Source: Capitulum mitella (Eukaryota; Arthropoda; Thecostraca; Pollicipedomorpha; Pollicipedidae). From it: DNA of 64,000 nucleotides. Under the pieces are notes generated by a model. That model worked only from the letters and a program-made list of their open reading frames with translations. It was not told the origin of the DNA and made no database searches. Positions 34,350 through 45,900 of the stretch are shown here, piece by piece (positions within the stretch are counted from its first letter, which is position 1; each line of letters starts with the position of its first letter). Location of the stretch: the NCBI GenBank assembly GCA_030062745.1, contig CP099844.1:8827551-8891550 (forward strand), written 5' to 3'. Made by a program: the position numbers and the translations under genes.

Positions 34350-37282
34350 TTGTCTTCTATACAAGATTTTAATGCCAAAAACGTCATCAACAAGCGTCTG
34401 TTTGGCAAGTTCCGAGAAACAAGCACATTTTCACGCACGTTTGCAAAACGATTTCGTAGTCAATAGTCTTTCAGAGCTTTGGGGACGATCCTCTTTTGTG
34501 TCTTTGAGTCTCTGGCGGGGACTTTCATATGCTTTAGAAGGGTTCGGAAAGGGAAGCCGGGAACATTTTCGGACCCAGTTCATCAACGCAGACCGATTTA
34601 GTTAGCAGATCTCGAGAGGCAATCACCCTTCAGCGATTTCAATTTCCACTCTTTTAGAAATACACTAAGCCATTCATAAACAGCGTGAAATCCTCTCCTC
34701 CACTAGAGCAAAGGACACGGTACGGTGTGATGCGTGTCGTCTCCAATGACATTATGACAACATGACGTGGAGTCTCCTATGACAATATGCCACTACGGAG
34801 TGCCTATGTCTGTGACGATGTAGTTTGCCTTTAAAATATGACGGCCGTCCCAATGCACTATTGCTCATCAATCCCTCTTACCTCCTTGACTCGGGGGATC
34901 TGCTAATCATTGCCAACAGCTGTTCTGGGTCCTTAAGAGCGTCCTATAGGTCACGTCCCGTAAAATCCAATGGAAACGAGAATCCATTGGCATGATCTCT
35001 TTTGAAGCTAACTGTCAGATTACTATTTGGTTTCAAAAGGTCCAATATGATATCATCGTGTAGCCAAACGGCCCACGCTCGTTTTTGTTTTGCCGCTCTA
35101 TCACGTCAGGTTTGGAAATGGTTCATGGTCGTGTCACCCCCCCCCCCCTTCACCTGTACTGTCGAATGTGGTCAAATGGCGATACTGGCGAGGGTAAATA
35201 ACTTGAAAATGGCTGTTTTCTTTTGACGAAATAACCCCTGGAATTCGATAGACTGAAATTTGATGAAAGACAAAAGAATGGCTGATGAAATGAAACTGTA
35301 CATCATCCCAGTTATGCTCGAAAAAGCCGCACAGTAATTTAGCATGGCAACCAGAAGGTACAGAGTTAGCCCACTCGTTACCGTCGCGCGGCAGTCAGCG
35401 CAGTTTCACAATTTTTCTATCATCAGAACTAGTTATCGTGTTGAAACTTGCATACGATTTTGTTTTTAATCTAATAAAAACATATGGTACATGCATCGTT
35501 AAGTTTCGTGGGACAGCTTTCCAAAAAAGAGCGTGTATCAAAGATGAGATCGGTTAATCGTTGTTGGTGAGCTACAGTTAGCTGGAAGATACATGAATGT
35601 CATCTCTTGCATGAGCTATGACTGTTTCTTGGCAACGCCAATGGTGCATTAAAACTACTGCAATGGAGAGCAACTAACTGTACTTGGAACTGATATTCGG
35701 CTCACGTTATTCGTTGTCGTGGCAGCTGGAAAGCACCGGGACTCTATTTCGTGCGCCGGCAATGGATCGCTGAAAGACAAGCCCTCATAACTCAGTTCAG
35801 ATTTAAAGCAGCGTCTTCAGGTTTGCGGCCTCAACAGGTCGTGATGCAGTCGTCATGTAAGCAGACTCTGATCAGGAGGTCAAAAACGACGGAGGCTTCG
35901 GCTCCCGAGACCACCATCACCAACGACCAGGTGCCACCGATGCGAGGGCTGGGACAAAACGTGGGAATGAGGAGTTCTTGGCTTGCTGGAATCTAGCCTT
36001 TAGCACATGATGGTTATTATTGGACCCACGAGTCTGTCCATACTGTCAAGACCTGAGCAACTGTATTTTTAGGCCCCAGATCGTTCTGCTGTCACATAGT
36101 CGACCACTCATGACAGATAATCTGAATTTCTGGTGCTGAGCAGCCTCCCTGACAAACACGTGCTGTTACAAATGTATATGTATTCCCGTGTTTCTAACAC
36201 CACCGCACATATGGAAGCGCACTGAATCTTACCCATGACGAACATCTTACCACGCAGGGAGTTTCACTCGCTCGCACGCAAATTGCAGACACCGTTTTCG
36301 GATGAAATCGGTTCCATGTAGTCCAGGTTCACACGACACATCACGACAATGACACATCTAAGGAGCGCACACTGGTTCAAACAACAGCGCATGCCTCCCT
36401 AAGGCAAAACGGGCAAGTGGCCTTCGGGAGACAGCTCAACAACTATGCGCTCGACTTTGGCATTCTGTCCGGAACTGTGGCACGAGGAGCCGCATCGAAC
36501 AGACCAACGTGAGCACGACGATTACCTAAGACAGACATTCACGCTACCGGCTGCCCGGCTGTGGAGATACACGCACACATATCACGGGCATCTGGTGCTG
36601 CCCCCAGGCAGGTCTTTCCAGGCGCGGCAGGCCACTCCGCGCGAGACGCAGGTCTCTCCCATCTCGCAACGAACCCCAGCCCCGAGTGACGTCTCACACC
36701 CTGACGGCAGGCGAGGTGACGTTTCAGGCGACGTCATCCCCGCTCCAACATAACGAGACTGGGTGGGAGCAGTACGTGGGTCAAGGAAGCTCTGGTGGTG
36801 TTGTTTTTGCGGTATCACTGAAGTGACTGGGGCTGACACCTGGTTTGGCGTTCTTTATGGTCAAAAGAACTCGGAGCCCCCGACATCCCAAAAAAGTTTT
36901 GACTCCTTTTTGTTATAGGAATATAACATCACGCAATCTGTATCAATATCATAAATATTAATGGAAAGTTTGAGAGTCCTGTTGTCGCCGGAGCTTCCGT
37001 CTTCGCGTTGAGCTGCGCTGCGGATCCTGGACCCCGAATCCTCAGACCCACGGCCTGTCGGGCCTAAAGATCCCTCAGTCCGTCCAGCCCCTTCCTCCGC
37101 CCTTGGCGACGGTGCGGCGCAGCGGCACCGTAGCCAGGGAGCCGCCGACGGGGCCGTTCGGCCTGCAGCCGAGCCCGGCGACGGCTCCGGATGAGGCTTG
37201 TCGGGTGGCAGGACTCGGCAGGTCGCTGTCAGGCCGCTGCCGGTCGGCCCGGCCGCGGCGAGGCGGCCAGCCGCCGGGCCGC
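34350..37282. other. Region between the FN3/DB candidate and ZP gene 2
   Basis: AT-richer DNA with a poly-C run near 35140 and no recognised gene. The last part (about 36900-37282) should be the 3' untranslated region of ZP gene 2 on the minus strand. A Cys-containing minus frame near 36610-36760 has no domain match. Confidence 0.5.
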
Positions 37283-39916
37283 TCAGAAGTGGCCCTTCTT
37301 GTGCAGGAAGATGGGGTTCTCGAAGGCGGAGAGCACGGAGCGGTCGCCGCCGAAGGCGCGATACCGCAGGCAGAGGAAGGCCGACAGCAGCGACGAGATG
37401 ACCAGGATCGCCAGCAGCACGATCAGCGTGGCCGCGAAGCCCGGGGTCGACATGCAGATGCGGTGCTCGTCGCCGGCGACGGGGAACACCACCGTCTCGG
37501 TGTCGCTGCCGGCGGCCGTCTCCAGCGCGAACGCCAGGTCGCGCGTCGACACCACCTGGATGACGCGGTCGATGCCGACGTCCTGCGCCTCGGCCGAGCG
37601 CCGGACGCGGTGTTCGTCGCGCGCGCCGTCGTAGCCGGGCGCCGGCGGCGCACCGTAGCCGGCGGCGGGCGCGGCGCCGCACTGGTCGGCGCACTGGTGG
37701 CGGCAGATCTGGATCGTGCACTGGAAGTGCACCTCCATCGAGTCGGGGAACTTGAACGCCTGGAAGTGCGCGTAGGAGAGCACGGACGCCGACGCGCCGA
37801 AGTTCTTGATCTTGGTGAACTTGGACATGAGCTTGGGCCGCGTGATGCAGCCGGCCTGGTCGACCAGCTGGATCGGCGCGCGCTTGCCGTCGTGCGCCAT
37901 GCAGTTGCGGACGAGCATGTCGAACTTGTTGTCGTCGTCTTTGATGGCGAGCACCATGGTCATCGTCTGGCCGATCTTGACCAGGCCGGAGACCTCGGCT
38001 GCCCACGGGCCCTTGCCGACCTGGATCTGCATCCAGCAGCCGACGTTGTCGCCGGCGAAGTCGGCCCGCACCACGTCCAGCATGTCCACGGGGAACGGCC
38101 GGAACGTCACCGCCTTCTCGTACTGGTTGTGCCAGGTGCAGCGCAGCTTGCGCGCCTGGTCCCACACCTCCTGCACCTGCGGGTCGTACTGGATGATGAT
38201 GGTGTTCTCGAAGTACGTGCCGGAGCCGGAGTCGGAGCCGTAGCCGTACTGGCCGTTCTCCGTGTTGCCCGTGGTGCCGCAGGCGTTGATGCTGATGTCG
38301 AACTGCGCCGAGGCGCTGGCCGAGCCCTGCTGCAGGTGCACGCAGTTGTAGTTGCTGTAGTGGCCCTTGCTGAAGATGATGCCGCCGAACGGCTTGTCGA
38401 ACGTGACGGAGACGCGCATCAGCGACTTGTCGCACTGCACGTCCAGCGAGACGATGCGCGGCATGTCGGCGGCCGGTGCCGGCCACACCTCCGGCTGGGC
38501 GGCCGGGGCGCCGTAATCCTGCTCCGCCGGCGCCGGCTGCGGCGACTTCGGCGCGCCGTAGTCGTCGCCGGGCGCGGCCGGCGCCTCGTAGCTGACCTGT
38601 GCCTGCGCCTCGGGCGCGCCGTATTCTTCGGCCGCCTGGTGCGCCGGCGCCGGCTCGTACGCCTGCTCAGGCTGGGCGGGCGCCTCGTACGCCGGCTCGG
38701 GCTGCGAGGGAGACCCGTACTCCTGCTCCGGCTGGGACGGAGAGCCGTACTCCTGTTCGGGCTGCGCGGGGGAGCCGTACTCCTGCTCGGGCTGCGAGGG
38801 AGAGCCGTACTCCTGCTGTGGCTGAGCGGGCGCCGAATAGCCACCCGCCGGCTCCGGACCCGAGTAGGACTCTCCCGGGCCGGGCGCCACGTAGCTGCCC
38901 GAGATCTGGGCACCGGCGCCGTGCGAGTCGCCGTGGCCGCCGTGGCCGCCGCCGCCGTGGGTCGCGCCGTGCCCGCCGCCGCCGCCGCCGCCGCCGCCGT
39001 GTTCGGGGCCTCCGTAGGACTGCTCGGGCGGAGGGGCGACGTACGCGCCCGAGTGCTGCGCGCTGGCGCCGTGCGAGTCGCCGTGTCCTCCGCCGCCGTG
39101 ACCTCCGCCGCTGTGGCCCCCACCGCTATGACCTCCTCCACTGTGTCCTCCGCCGCTGTGGCCTCCTCCGCCGCTGTGGCCTCCACCGCTGTGGCCTCCG
39201 CCGCTGTGTCCTCCACCGCTGTGGCCTCCGCCGCTGTGGCCTCCACCGCCGTGTCCTCCGCCGCTGTATCCACCACCCTGGCTGTGGCCACCGCTGGGGG
39301 CTCCATAGCCGGCGCTCGGTTTCGGTGGCGGCCCGTAGTTGGCCTGGGGAGGACCGTAAGCGGGCCTGGGCTTGTGCGGGCGCGGGTGAGGACGAGGCCT
39401 GGGGCGGGGCGGACCGTGCACTGGCCTCGGCTTGTAAACTGGCCGGGGCTTTCCGTGCCCTCCTCCGTGTCCTCCTCCATGTCCTCCTCCATGTCCTCCT
39501 CCGAGACCGCCGGCGCCGCCGCCGTAGGCGCCGCTCGGCGCTTGAGGCAGCACCACGGTGCCAGGCCGCACCGGAACCACGTACGGCACCGGGATCGGAC
39601 CCGGTGTGGGCGGCACGCCCTTGGGCGGCCTCGGCGGGCCGTAGTCGTCGGAGGGCGCCCCGCCGCCGTAGCCGCCGCCCTGGCCGCCGCCGTGGCCTCC
39701 TCCGTGGCCTCCTCCGTGACCTCCGCCGTGGCCGCCGGACGAATCTCGCTCGTCCAGCTGCGACTCGAGCGCCAGCTGGTCGGCCTCGTCGTCGGAGCGG
39801 GCCTGCGCCGGCTGCTGCTCGGCAGCCTCTTCCATGACGCCCTGCACGACCGCCCCCGGCTGCTCGGCATCCGGAGCGACCGCCTCCGGCGTCTGCTTCT
39901 CCGCCTCAGCCGCCAC
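37283..39916 (-). CDS. ZP gene 2 main exon
   Basis: The acceptor is CCGTGCTGTCGCAG, in phase 0. A single 2.6-kb exon carries everything from VAAEAEKQTPEA to the stop TGA at 37283-37285. The gene is strongly GC-biased at third positions, so the opposite strand is open for 970 codons; that frame is a shadow. The Gly/His repeats lie at about 39060-39290 and 39450-39510, and the EYGSP repeats at about 38690-38830. Confidence 0.95.
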   Translation of the reverse strand: MAAEAEKQTPEAVAPDAEQPGAVVQGVMEEAAEQQPAQARSDDEADQLALESQLDERDSSGGHGGGHGGGHGGGHGGGQGGGYGGGAPSDDYGPPRPPKGVPPTPGPIPVPYVVPVRPGTVVLPQAPSGAYGGGAGGLGGGHGGGHGGGHGGGHGKPRPVYKPRPVHGPPRPRPRPHPRPHKPRPAYGPPQANYGPPPKPSAGYGAPSGGHSQGGGYSGGGHGGGGHSGGGHSGGGHSGGGHSGGGHSGGGGHSGGGHSGGGHSGGGHSGGGHGGGGHGDSHGASAQHSGAYVAPPPEQSYGGPEHGGGGGGGGGHGATHGGGGHGGHGDSHGAGAQISGSYVAPGPGESYSGPEPAGGYSAPAQPQQEYGSPSQPEQEYGSPAQPEQEYGSPSQPEQEYGSPSQPEPAYEAPAQPEQAYEPAPAHQAAEEYGAPEAQAQVSYEAPAAPGDDYGAPKSPQPAPAEQDYGAPAAQPEVWPAPAADMPRIVSLDVQCDKSLMRVSVTFDKPFGGIIFSKGHYSNYNCVHLQQGSASASAQFDISINACGTTGNTENGQYGYGSDSGSGTYFENTIIIQYDPQVQEVWDQARKLRCTWHNQYEKAVTFRPFPVDMLDVVRADFAGDNVGCWMQIQVGKGPWAAEVSGLVKIGQTMTMVLAIKDDDNKFDMLVRNCMAHDGKRAPIQLVDQAGCITRPKLMSKFTKIKNFGASASVLSYAHFQAFKFPDSMEVHFQCTIQICRHQCADQCGAAPAAGYGAPPAPGYDGARDEHRVRRSAEAQDVGIDRVIQVVSTRDLAFALETAAGSDTETVVFPVAGDEHRICMSTPGFAATLIVLLAILVISSLLSAFLCLRYRAFGGDRSVLSAFENPIFLHKKGHF

Positions 39917-42900
39917 CTGCGACAGCACGGCACCGAGTCAGCAATGTACAGCGAACGATGCGGTTTCTCGGTAATGGTGTGGAGATGTGATGTGATGTAT
40001 AATGGCCAGAAATGACGAACGCTGCAGAGTAAAGAGATGTGATAATGATGCAGAAGGCCAGGCTCGACGTGGTCTGTGGGGACAGCAGACAACGACAGGA
40101 TGACATAAAAGAGAAATTGATGGAGTCATCAGGTCGGAAAGCCTCTCTAATTTTAATGGTCCATTTTGAGCGTAGTGATTGCTGGTTTTGGATGTTAAAT
40201 ATAAAAAACACATCAACAGAAATGAAGCAACTAGAGCAGAAGCAGGGATTTAGACATCTCTCATTAGTGCATCACGACCCAGCACAACTGCATGCGCGGC
40301 GTCAAACGTGCTCATTTGCATCGGTAATCATTGCTTTCCATCACGTTCACCTCCACGCGATACTCCAAATCCCAGCAGCAAATGGGATACGCAATTCACC
40401 ACTAGTTCTGAAATCAGCCGTGCGGCGCGGATTTCCATCAGGCCGTGTGCAGCGCGCCCATCTCGAACACGCGCTTTCGTCACCGTCACATTTCCGTGAC
40501 ACCGGGCCGCGGCGCCGTTCCGGGAACCGGCGCGTGATTGAGGCCGTGGGACTGCACAGCCGACGCCGAGCCGCCGCCGTCTGTCGCGGCCAATTTCGCG
40601 CTCGATATCAGCTGACTACCGAATACGCGTGCCGTCGTTTCCGGCGTCTGACCCGTGGCCCACTAACTGTCGGGCTGTCGGACACGTGCTGCCGGTCCCA
40701 GCGTCTGGCCGTGTCCGGCGGCCGGCGGACGCGGCGCCGCCATGCCCCGCGGCCGCCTGGTCCACATGTGGTCCACTAACCGTCGCATCGCGCGCTCGGG
40801 CGTCGTTCCGATGAGAAAAATTCCCAAATACCGGTGTGGATTTGGACTGAGACGGAACGGTAAACGGGCGGCGCGCGGCGGCCGGCTCCGCGACCGTCCG
40901 GCGGCCCGCGGGCCTGCCGACTGTTACCTCTGCCCCGCGGGCCCGCCGCCGGATTTAAGAGCGCGCGGCCGCCGCCAATTAATCGGGCGCCTGTGCCTCC
41001 GCTCGCCGCGACCGCCGCCGGACGCCCGGGCGCCGCGGCGCGCTCGTACTCTCGACGCGCCCGGCGACCAGACGCCGCGACCGCGGCTCCGTTCACGGCG
41101 AGCGCTGAAGTGGTATGGTCTAGCATTAGAGCGAGGAATTCCGCATAAGTTCAAGAGCTTTATGAGGTCTGATGTTACGCGTTACGGTACACTAATAGCA
41201 GGATGTGTGCGGACAAAATGATCCCTTCAAACACAGTCAGCTCAGATTCCTTTTCAGCTTCGTCCTTTGATGAAAATTGGTCACGCGCGACGTATCGTGC
41301 CAGCAGATGTCTCCGTGGTTACACATCTTGGACTCTGATACTAAAGCTCACTTTTATGGACGCTTTGTCCTGATTCTCGTTTAGGAGGGCGAACCAACCT
41401 GAGCGGGATGGAGATAAAACCCGTAACATGATATTGGTGGCCTTCTTGGTTATAATGGAAACGTTCCGAAGTAGACTGCATGACAAAAGTATGCAGGATA
41501 AAAACCTGCTTACTCTCATACCTCATCAAGCATTTCCAAGACATCTGCTGAGAACATAGAATCCTTTATAATACATGAGTGGCAGCCGTAAAAAGGAATA
41601 TCAAGTAGCGATGTCCGAAAAATTCGTGGCCCATTATCTAAACCACAGCAGTATCCAGTTAAAAAAAATGGAGTTTCTGAATTCTTTTTACGTAAAAACG
41701 CTTAAAACAAAAAAGAGCTGAAGTAACTGACGACCTCGATGAAAATAATCCGGATACTGTAGCGAGAACTGGCAGCAGATGTTGACGGCAGCTGGTCACA
41801 CGTCCTGCAAAGGTCCTGATGAGGACTCTGGAGATCCTTATGAGGACTAATGAAAGGTCACGGCGGACATTGTGATGATACCTTACCAAAGTTTTTGTTG
41901 AAACTGGACGGATATTGGGATAAGGCCTGGCAGGAAGTTCCGCTAAAAACTTGCCGGACACACTGATCAGGATTGGCTTGAGGTGCTGGTGAGGACTGAC
42001 CGAATACTGCGATTAAAATTGGTCGGGCATTCTGACGAGGACTGACCGAGTATTCTGACGAGGACCGGCCGGAGGTCCTGGTGCGGACCGATCGGCGATG
42101 GCTCTGCTCGGGAGGGACCCGTTCCGGTGGTCTTCTGACCCAGTTTGCGGGCCTGCTTACTCGCCGGGAATACATAATTGAACGCCCCGGCCCGAGCTAG
42201 ACGGCCAGACAGCAGGACCGCCGACCATAGCCTGCAGCGCGCCGCCGGCCGCCAGAGTATAACAGCCCCCTCTACTCCCTCGGCTTGAAATCACTCCACC
42301 ACAGAGAAAAAGGACGACTTATCCGGTGACTCTTATACTGATGATTACAACAGACATATCGTTCTACCCGAAAAACTCCTATAGCAGTTAATCTGCGTAA
42401 TACACCATTTTTTCCTCCTCTAACACTCCTAAGAAATTGAGGTGCCTGCTTTTGAAAAATAGTTCCCTGGCCACATCGTGCGCACCATTCCCTAGGGTCG
42501 TTGTGACGGGGCTGCCGTCAGCTCGACACGTTCGCGGTCGGCCAGTGTCCGTGTCCCGGCTCTGCCGCGGGCGGCGGCGGCGGCGAGGCCGGTCCGGACT
42601 CGGTGGCAGTGCCTGGAACCGTTTCGCGGGCCCCAGAGGAGCGTAACACTTCCCGGCCGGCCGGGATAGAGCACCTCGCGGGAGCGGACCGGGGCCGGGT
42701 CGGCCCGTCCTCCGCCAGAGGAATCTAGGACACCGGGCCGGAACACGCCGAACGGCAGCCGGGGCTCGCGAGAACTAACACAAGCCTTTATTGCCGCTCT
42801 AAATCAGGCGCTGTATGCGTACGCGGACAATGTAAGGAATCTGTTTGGTTCGCGGCCAAACGGTCTAGGGAGTCTGTATGGTTCACAGTGGAGGGATACA

Positions 42901-45900
42901 GGAAATGTTTGGTTCACAGTGGAGGCGTCCAGGGAGCCCAACTCGCCAAAGAGCGATGAAGGTAGTCTGACTGCGTGGTTGCCTGATCAGATCGACGACT
43001 GATTCCTAGCAATCCAGCAATCAAAGGAATCTGTACGGATGATTGTGATACCTGGCTTTGTCAAACAACCAAAGGACATAGTTGTGGACAATCTCACAAA
43101 GTCACCGAAAGGGATCTGCTGCAAATGGCGCAGCAATTTTACCGGGGATCGATAAATTCAACTGATCCAAGACCTATTCAGATGTTCTTGACCTGAAACC
43201 TTGCAAGTCACAAATAAGAATTTGTGGTGAAACGCATCAGCTGCAGACTCTTTGACGCAAACGCAAGTCGGAACCGAGTAATTATGGACCACTGGAATCA
43301 CGTCAAAGCTCAGAGTGGTAACGGGCGTTGGCCGCTCCCTTTTCAGTGGCTCCGTCCAGCCGTCTCTAACGCCATGCCGCCATTCCCGGTGGGCGTCGTG
43401 GTTTGTAAAACGCGAAATAAAGGTATTATCCCATTATAACTGTACAGAAGTGGGCGAATTATTGACGACCCGCCCGACCTGCCGCCAACTTCCAATAGTC
43501 GCCGCACACTGGCCGCTTGGCCGCTGATGGGCGGGCGGAAGTCCCGCGATTGACTAGTCGATACCCAGGACGGTAATGACTTTGTCGGCCAGCGAAAACT
43601 GCTCGCTGACTGGCAGGCAGTGGACCATTTAGCGAACACGCTCGCCGCCATTTGCATAATCTTTCGGGATCTAATGTCGCCACACGTTAACTCGCGAAGA
43701 TTTTCAGAACTTCTTGACGCCAATGATGAGCCAATGAACGCAGGTAATGAACAGCGGATTACCCGGCTGGCCAGGCAGTTGGCAGGGCCGACACGACAGC
43801 TGTTCCGGTCAGTCGGGAGCCTGTTCTCACGGCCGAGTGGCGCTCGCTGGGCCGCGGCGGTTCGATGTCATGGCTGAGCCGGCCCAGCTGGAGGGTGACG
43901 CCGGCTGTCTGCGACACCGGCCGGTCACGCAGTCGTGACCTCCGCCGACGGTTGTCTACGACACCAGCGGGGTCACGCAGTCTTGACCTCCGATGGCGAT
44001 CGGCGGAGGGGGGGCGGGCCGACCCCCCGACTCATCGCCTCGCTGAGGCGACTCGTCGCTTCACTGGGGCGATTTCAGCGCCGTCGGCAGTCGTTCGTCC
44101 GCTCCAAGTCGCGAGTCCACAGTCTGGCTGAGACTGAAGCCGCAGCTGGACTTGGCTACCCATCACAACTGCAGACGAAGCAGGACTCCGACCTGCGTGA
44201 CCTCGGTGCAACCAGGCATGCCTTGCACGCGAACTGCGTGTTAGCAACATTTAACGACTGCGAAGTGTCTCATAATTCTCGCTTGATGGGTATTCCTCCT
44301 GTGTAGGAGCGTACGGCATTAGTGGCCGGTTGTGAGATGAAAAACCACGGCTGGTGTTCGGTAACAGGACTAGATCCGCCGTGGGCAGGGTAATGGGCTC
44401 AGCCCACTGAGAACTTATCTCAAGTCTACTTTGGTCTGTCAGACAATTACCGCCACGTAACGCGTAATCCCCACGCACTTGTTCCCCTTTTATGTGCTTT
44501 CTAACGCATCTGTGGGCATAACACGCACAAAGACATTGTCTGTTATGCATCTTTACTGTTACAAATAAAACGGGCTATGATGCCTCCGAGCACCGGCAGA
44601 AATTAGCGTTAACCTTACGACGGCTCAACATTAGCGGGCCTGGCTGAACGTGGGCCGGCGGTGCGGTCACCCGCCGCTGACCGGGCGGCCCAGGGTGCCG
44701 AACGGCCGCCCGGGCGGCGCCGTTCCCAGCCGCGGCGACGTCACCGTTGGCTGACGTAATTGCAGGGCCGCGGCCGGTGGGTGTGTGGCCAGGTGGCACT
44801 GGGTCAGCCAGGCGTCGGCGGCCGCCGGCGGTGACCCGGCGGTCACCGGCGACCCGCGCCGTGACCCTGCGGCCGCCCGCCGCGCCGGCCGACCGCGCCG
44901 CCGCGCCGCCGCGCCGCCATGCCGGCGCGCCACCGCCGCAACCGCCGCCGCAGCGTCCTGTGGCTCCTGCCAGACGATAACTGGGCCTCATTGGTCGGGA
45001 CGGTCTTCTACGGCGCATCACGACATGGAACTGGTGGGAAAGAGCCCAGCTACAAGCAAGAGCGATTTTGTCTGCCGTATGTGTAAATTTGTAACAATTT
45101 ACAACGGCCAGAAAAAAGACTGGGAGTTAGCATACTTAGACGTATTTTCGGATCTTCGTTGAGTCTCTAGACAGAAGATTACCCCATAGGAACTCCCCTG
45201 TTAAGAAATCAGTAGAGGGTTCCTTGCGAGATTCGCGAGGTTTGATAACCTTATCAAGGAGGTAACGACCTCATGAATACGTTTCCAGCCGCTCCTACAG
45301 CCATGAAACGAACAACGCTTGTGGCCTCCGTTTCAGTCGTTTTCGTTGCCGTCTTGTGCGGCACGCAGTCTCCGATACGTTTTTGTGACCACTTACAGTC
45401 ACCGCCGTCGCAGTAATTGCGGAACTCGGCTGAGATCAGGTCAGTTTTACTGTTAATCACGAACATAAATCACAGTCGTGCTCTTTGCATGCCAGTTCAT
45501 TGTCTTACTGCCCGTCCAGGGTAGCCAAATCAGAGAAATGAAACAAAAATGATGAGCGTGTGCACTGCTACTCGGCCCCCTGAGCCGTTGTTCTGGGTGA
45601 GAACACTGCTATTCGCCCCGCAGCGCCGTAGTTTTGGGTGAGTACACTGGGTGAATTTTGGGTGAGCACGCTGCTGCTCGGCCCACAGTGCCGCGGTTTT
45701 GGGTGAGTACACTGCTGCTCGGCCCACAGTGCCGCGGTTTTGGGTGAGCACGCTGCTGCTCGGCCCACAGTGCCGCGGTTTTGGGTGAGCACGCTGCTGC
45801 TCGGCCCACAGCGCCGCGGTTTTGGGTGAGCACGCTGCTGCTCGGCCCACAGCGCCGCGGTTTTGGGTGAGCACGCTGCTGCTCGCCCACAGTGCCGCGG

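Noticed and set aside
36582..36839. Cys-containing minus frame near 36.6-36.76 kb
   Set aside because: The Cys spacing fits neither LDLa, WAP nor ZP modules, and it lies in the expected 3' flank of ZP gene 2.
37103..40015. 970-codon open frame on the plus strand
   Set aside because: It lies antisense to the ZP gene 2 main exon. It is open because of strong third-position GC bias, and has Arg/Val/Leu-rich low complexity with no domain.
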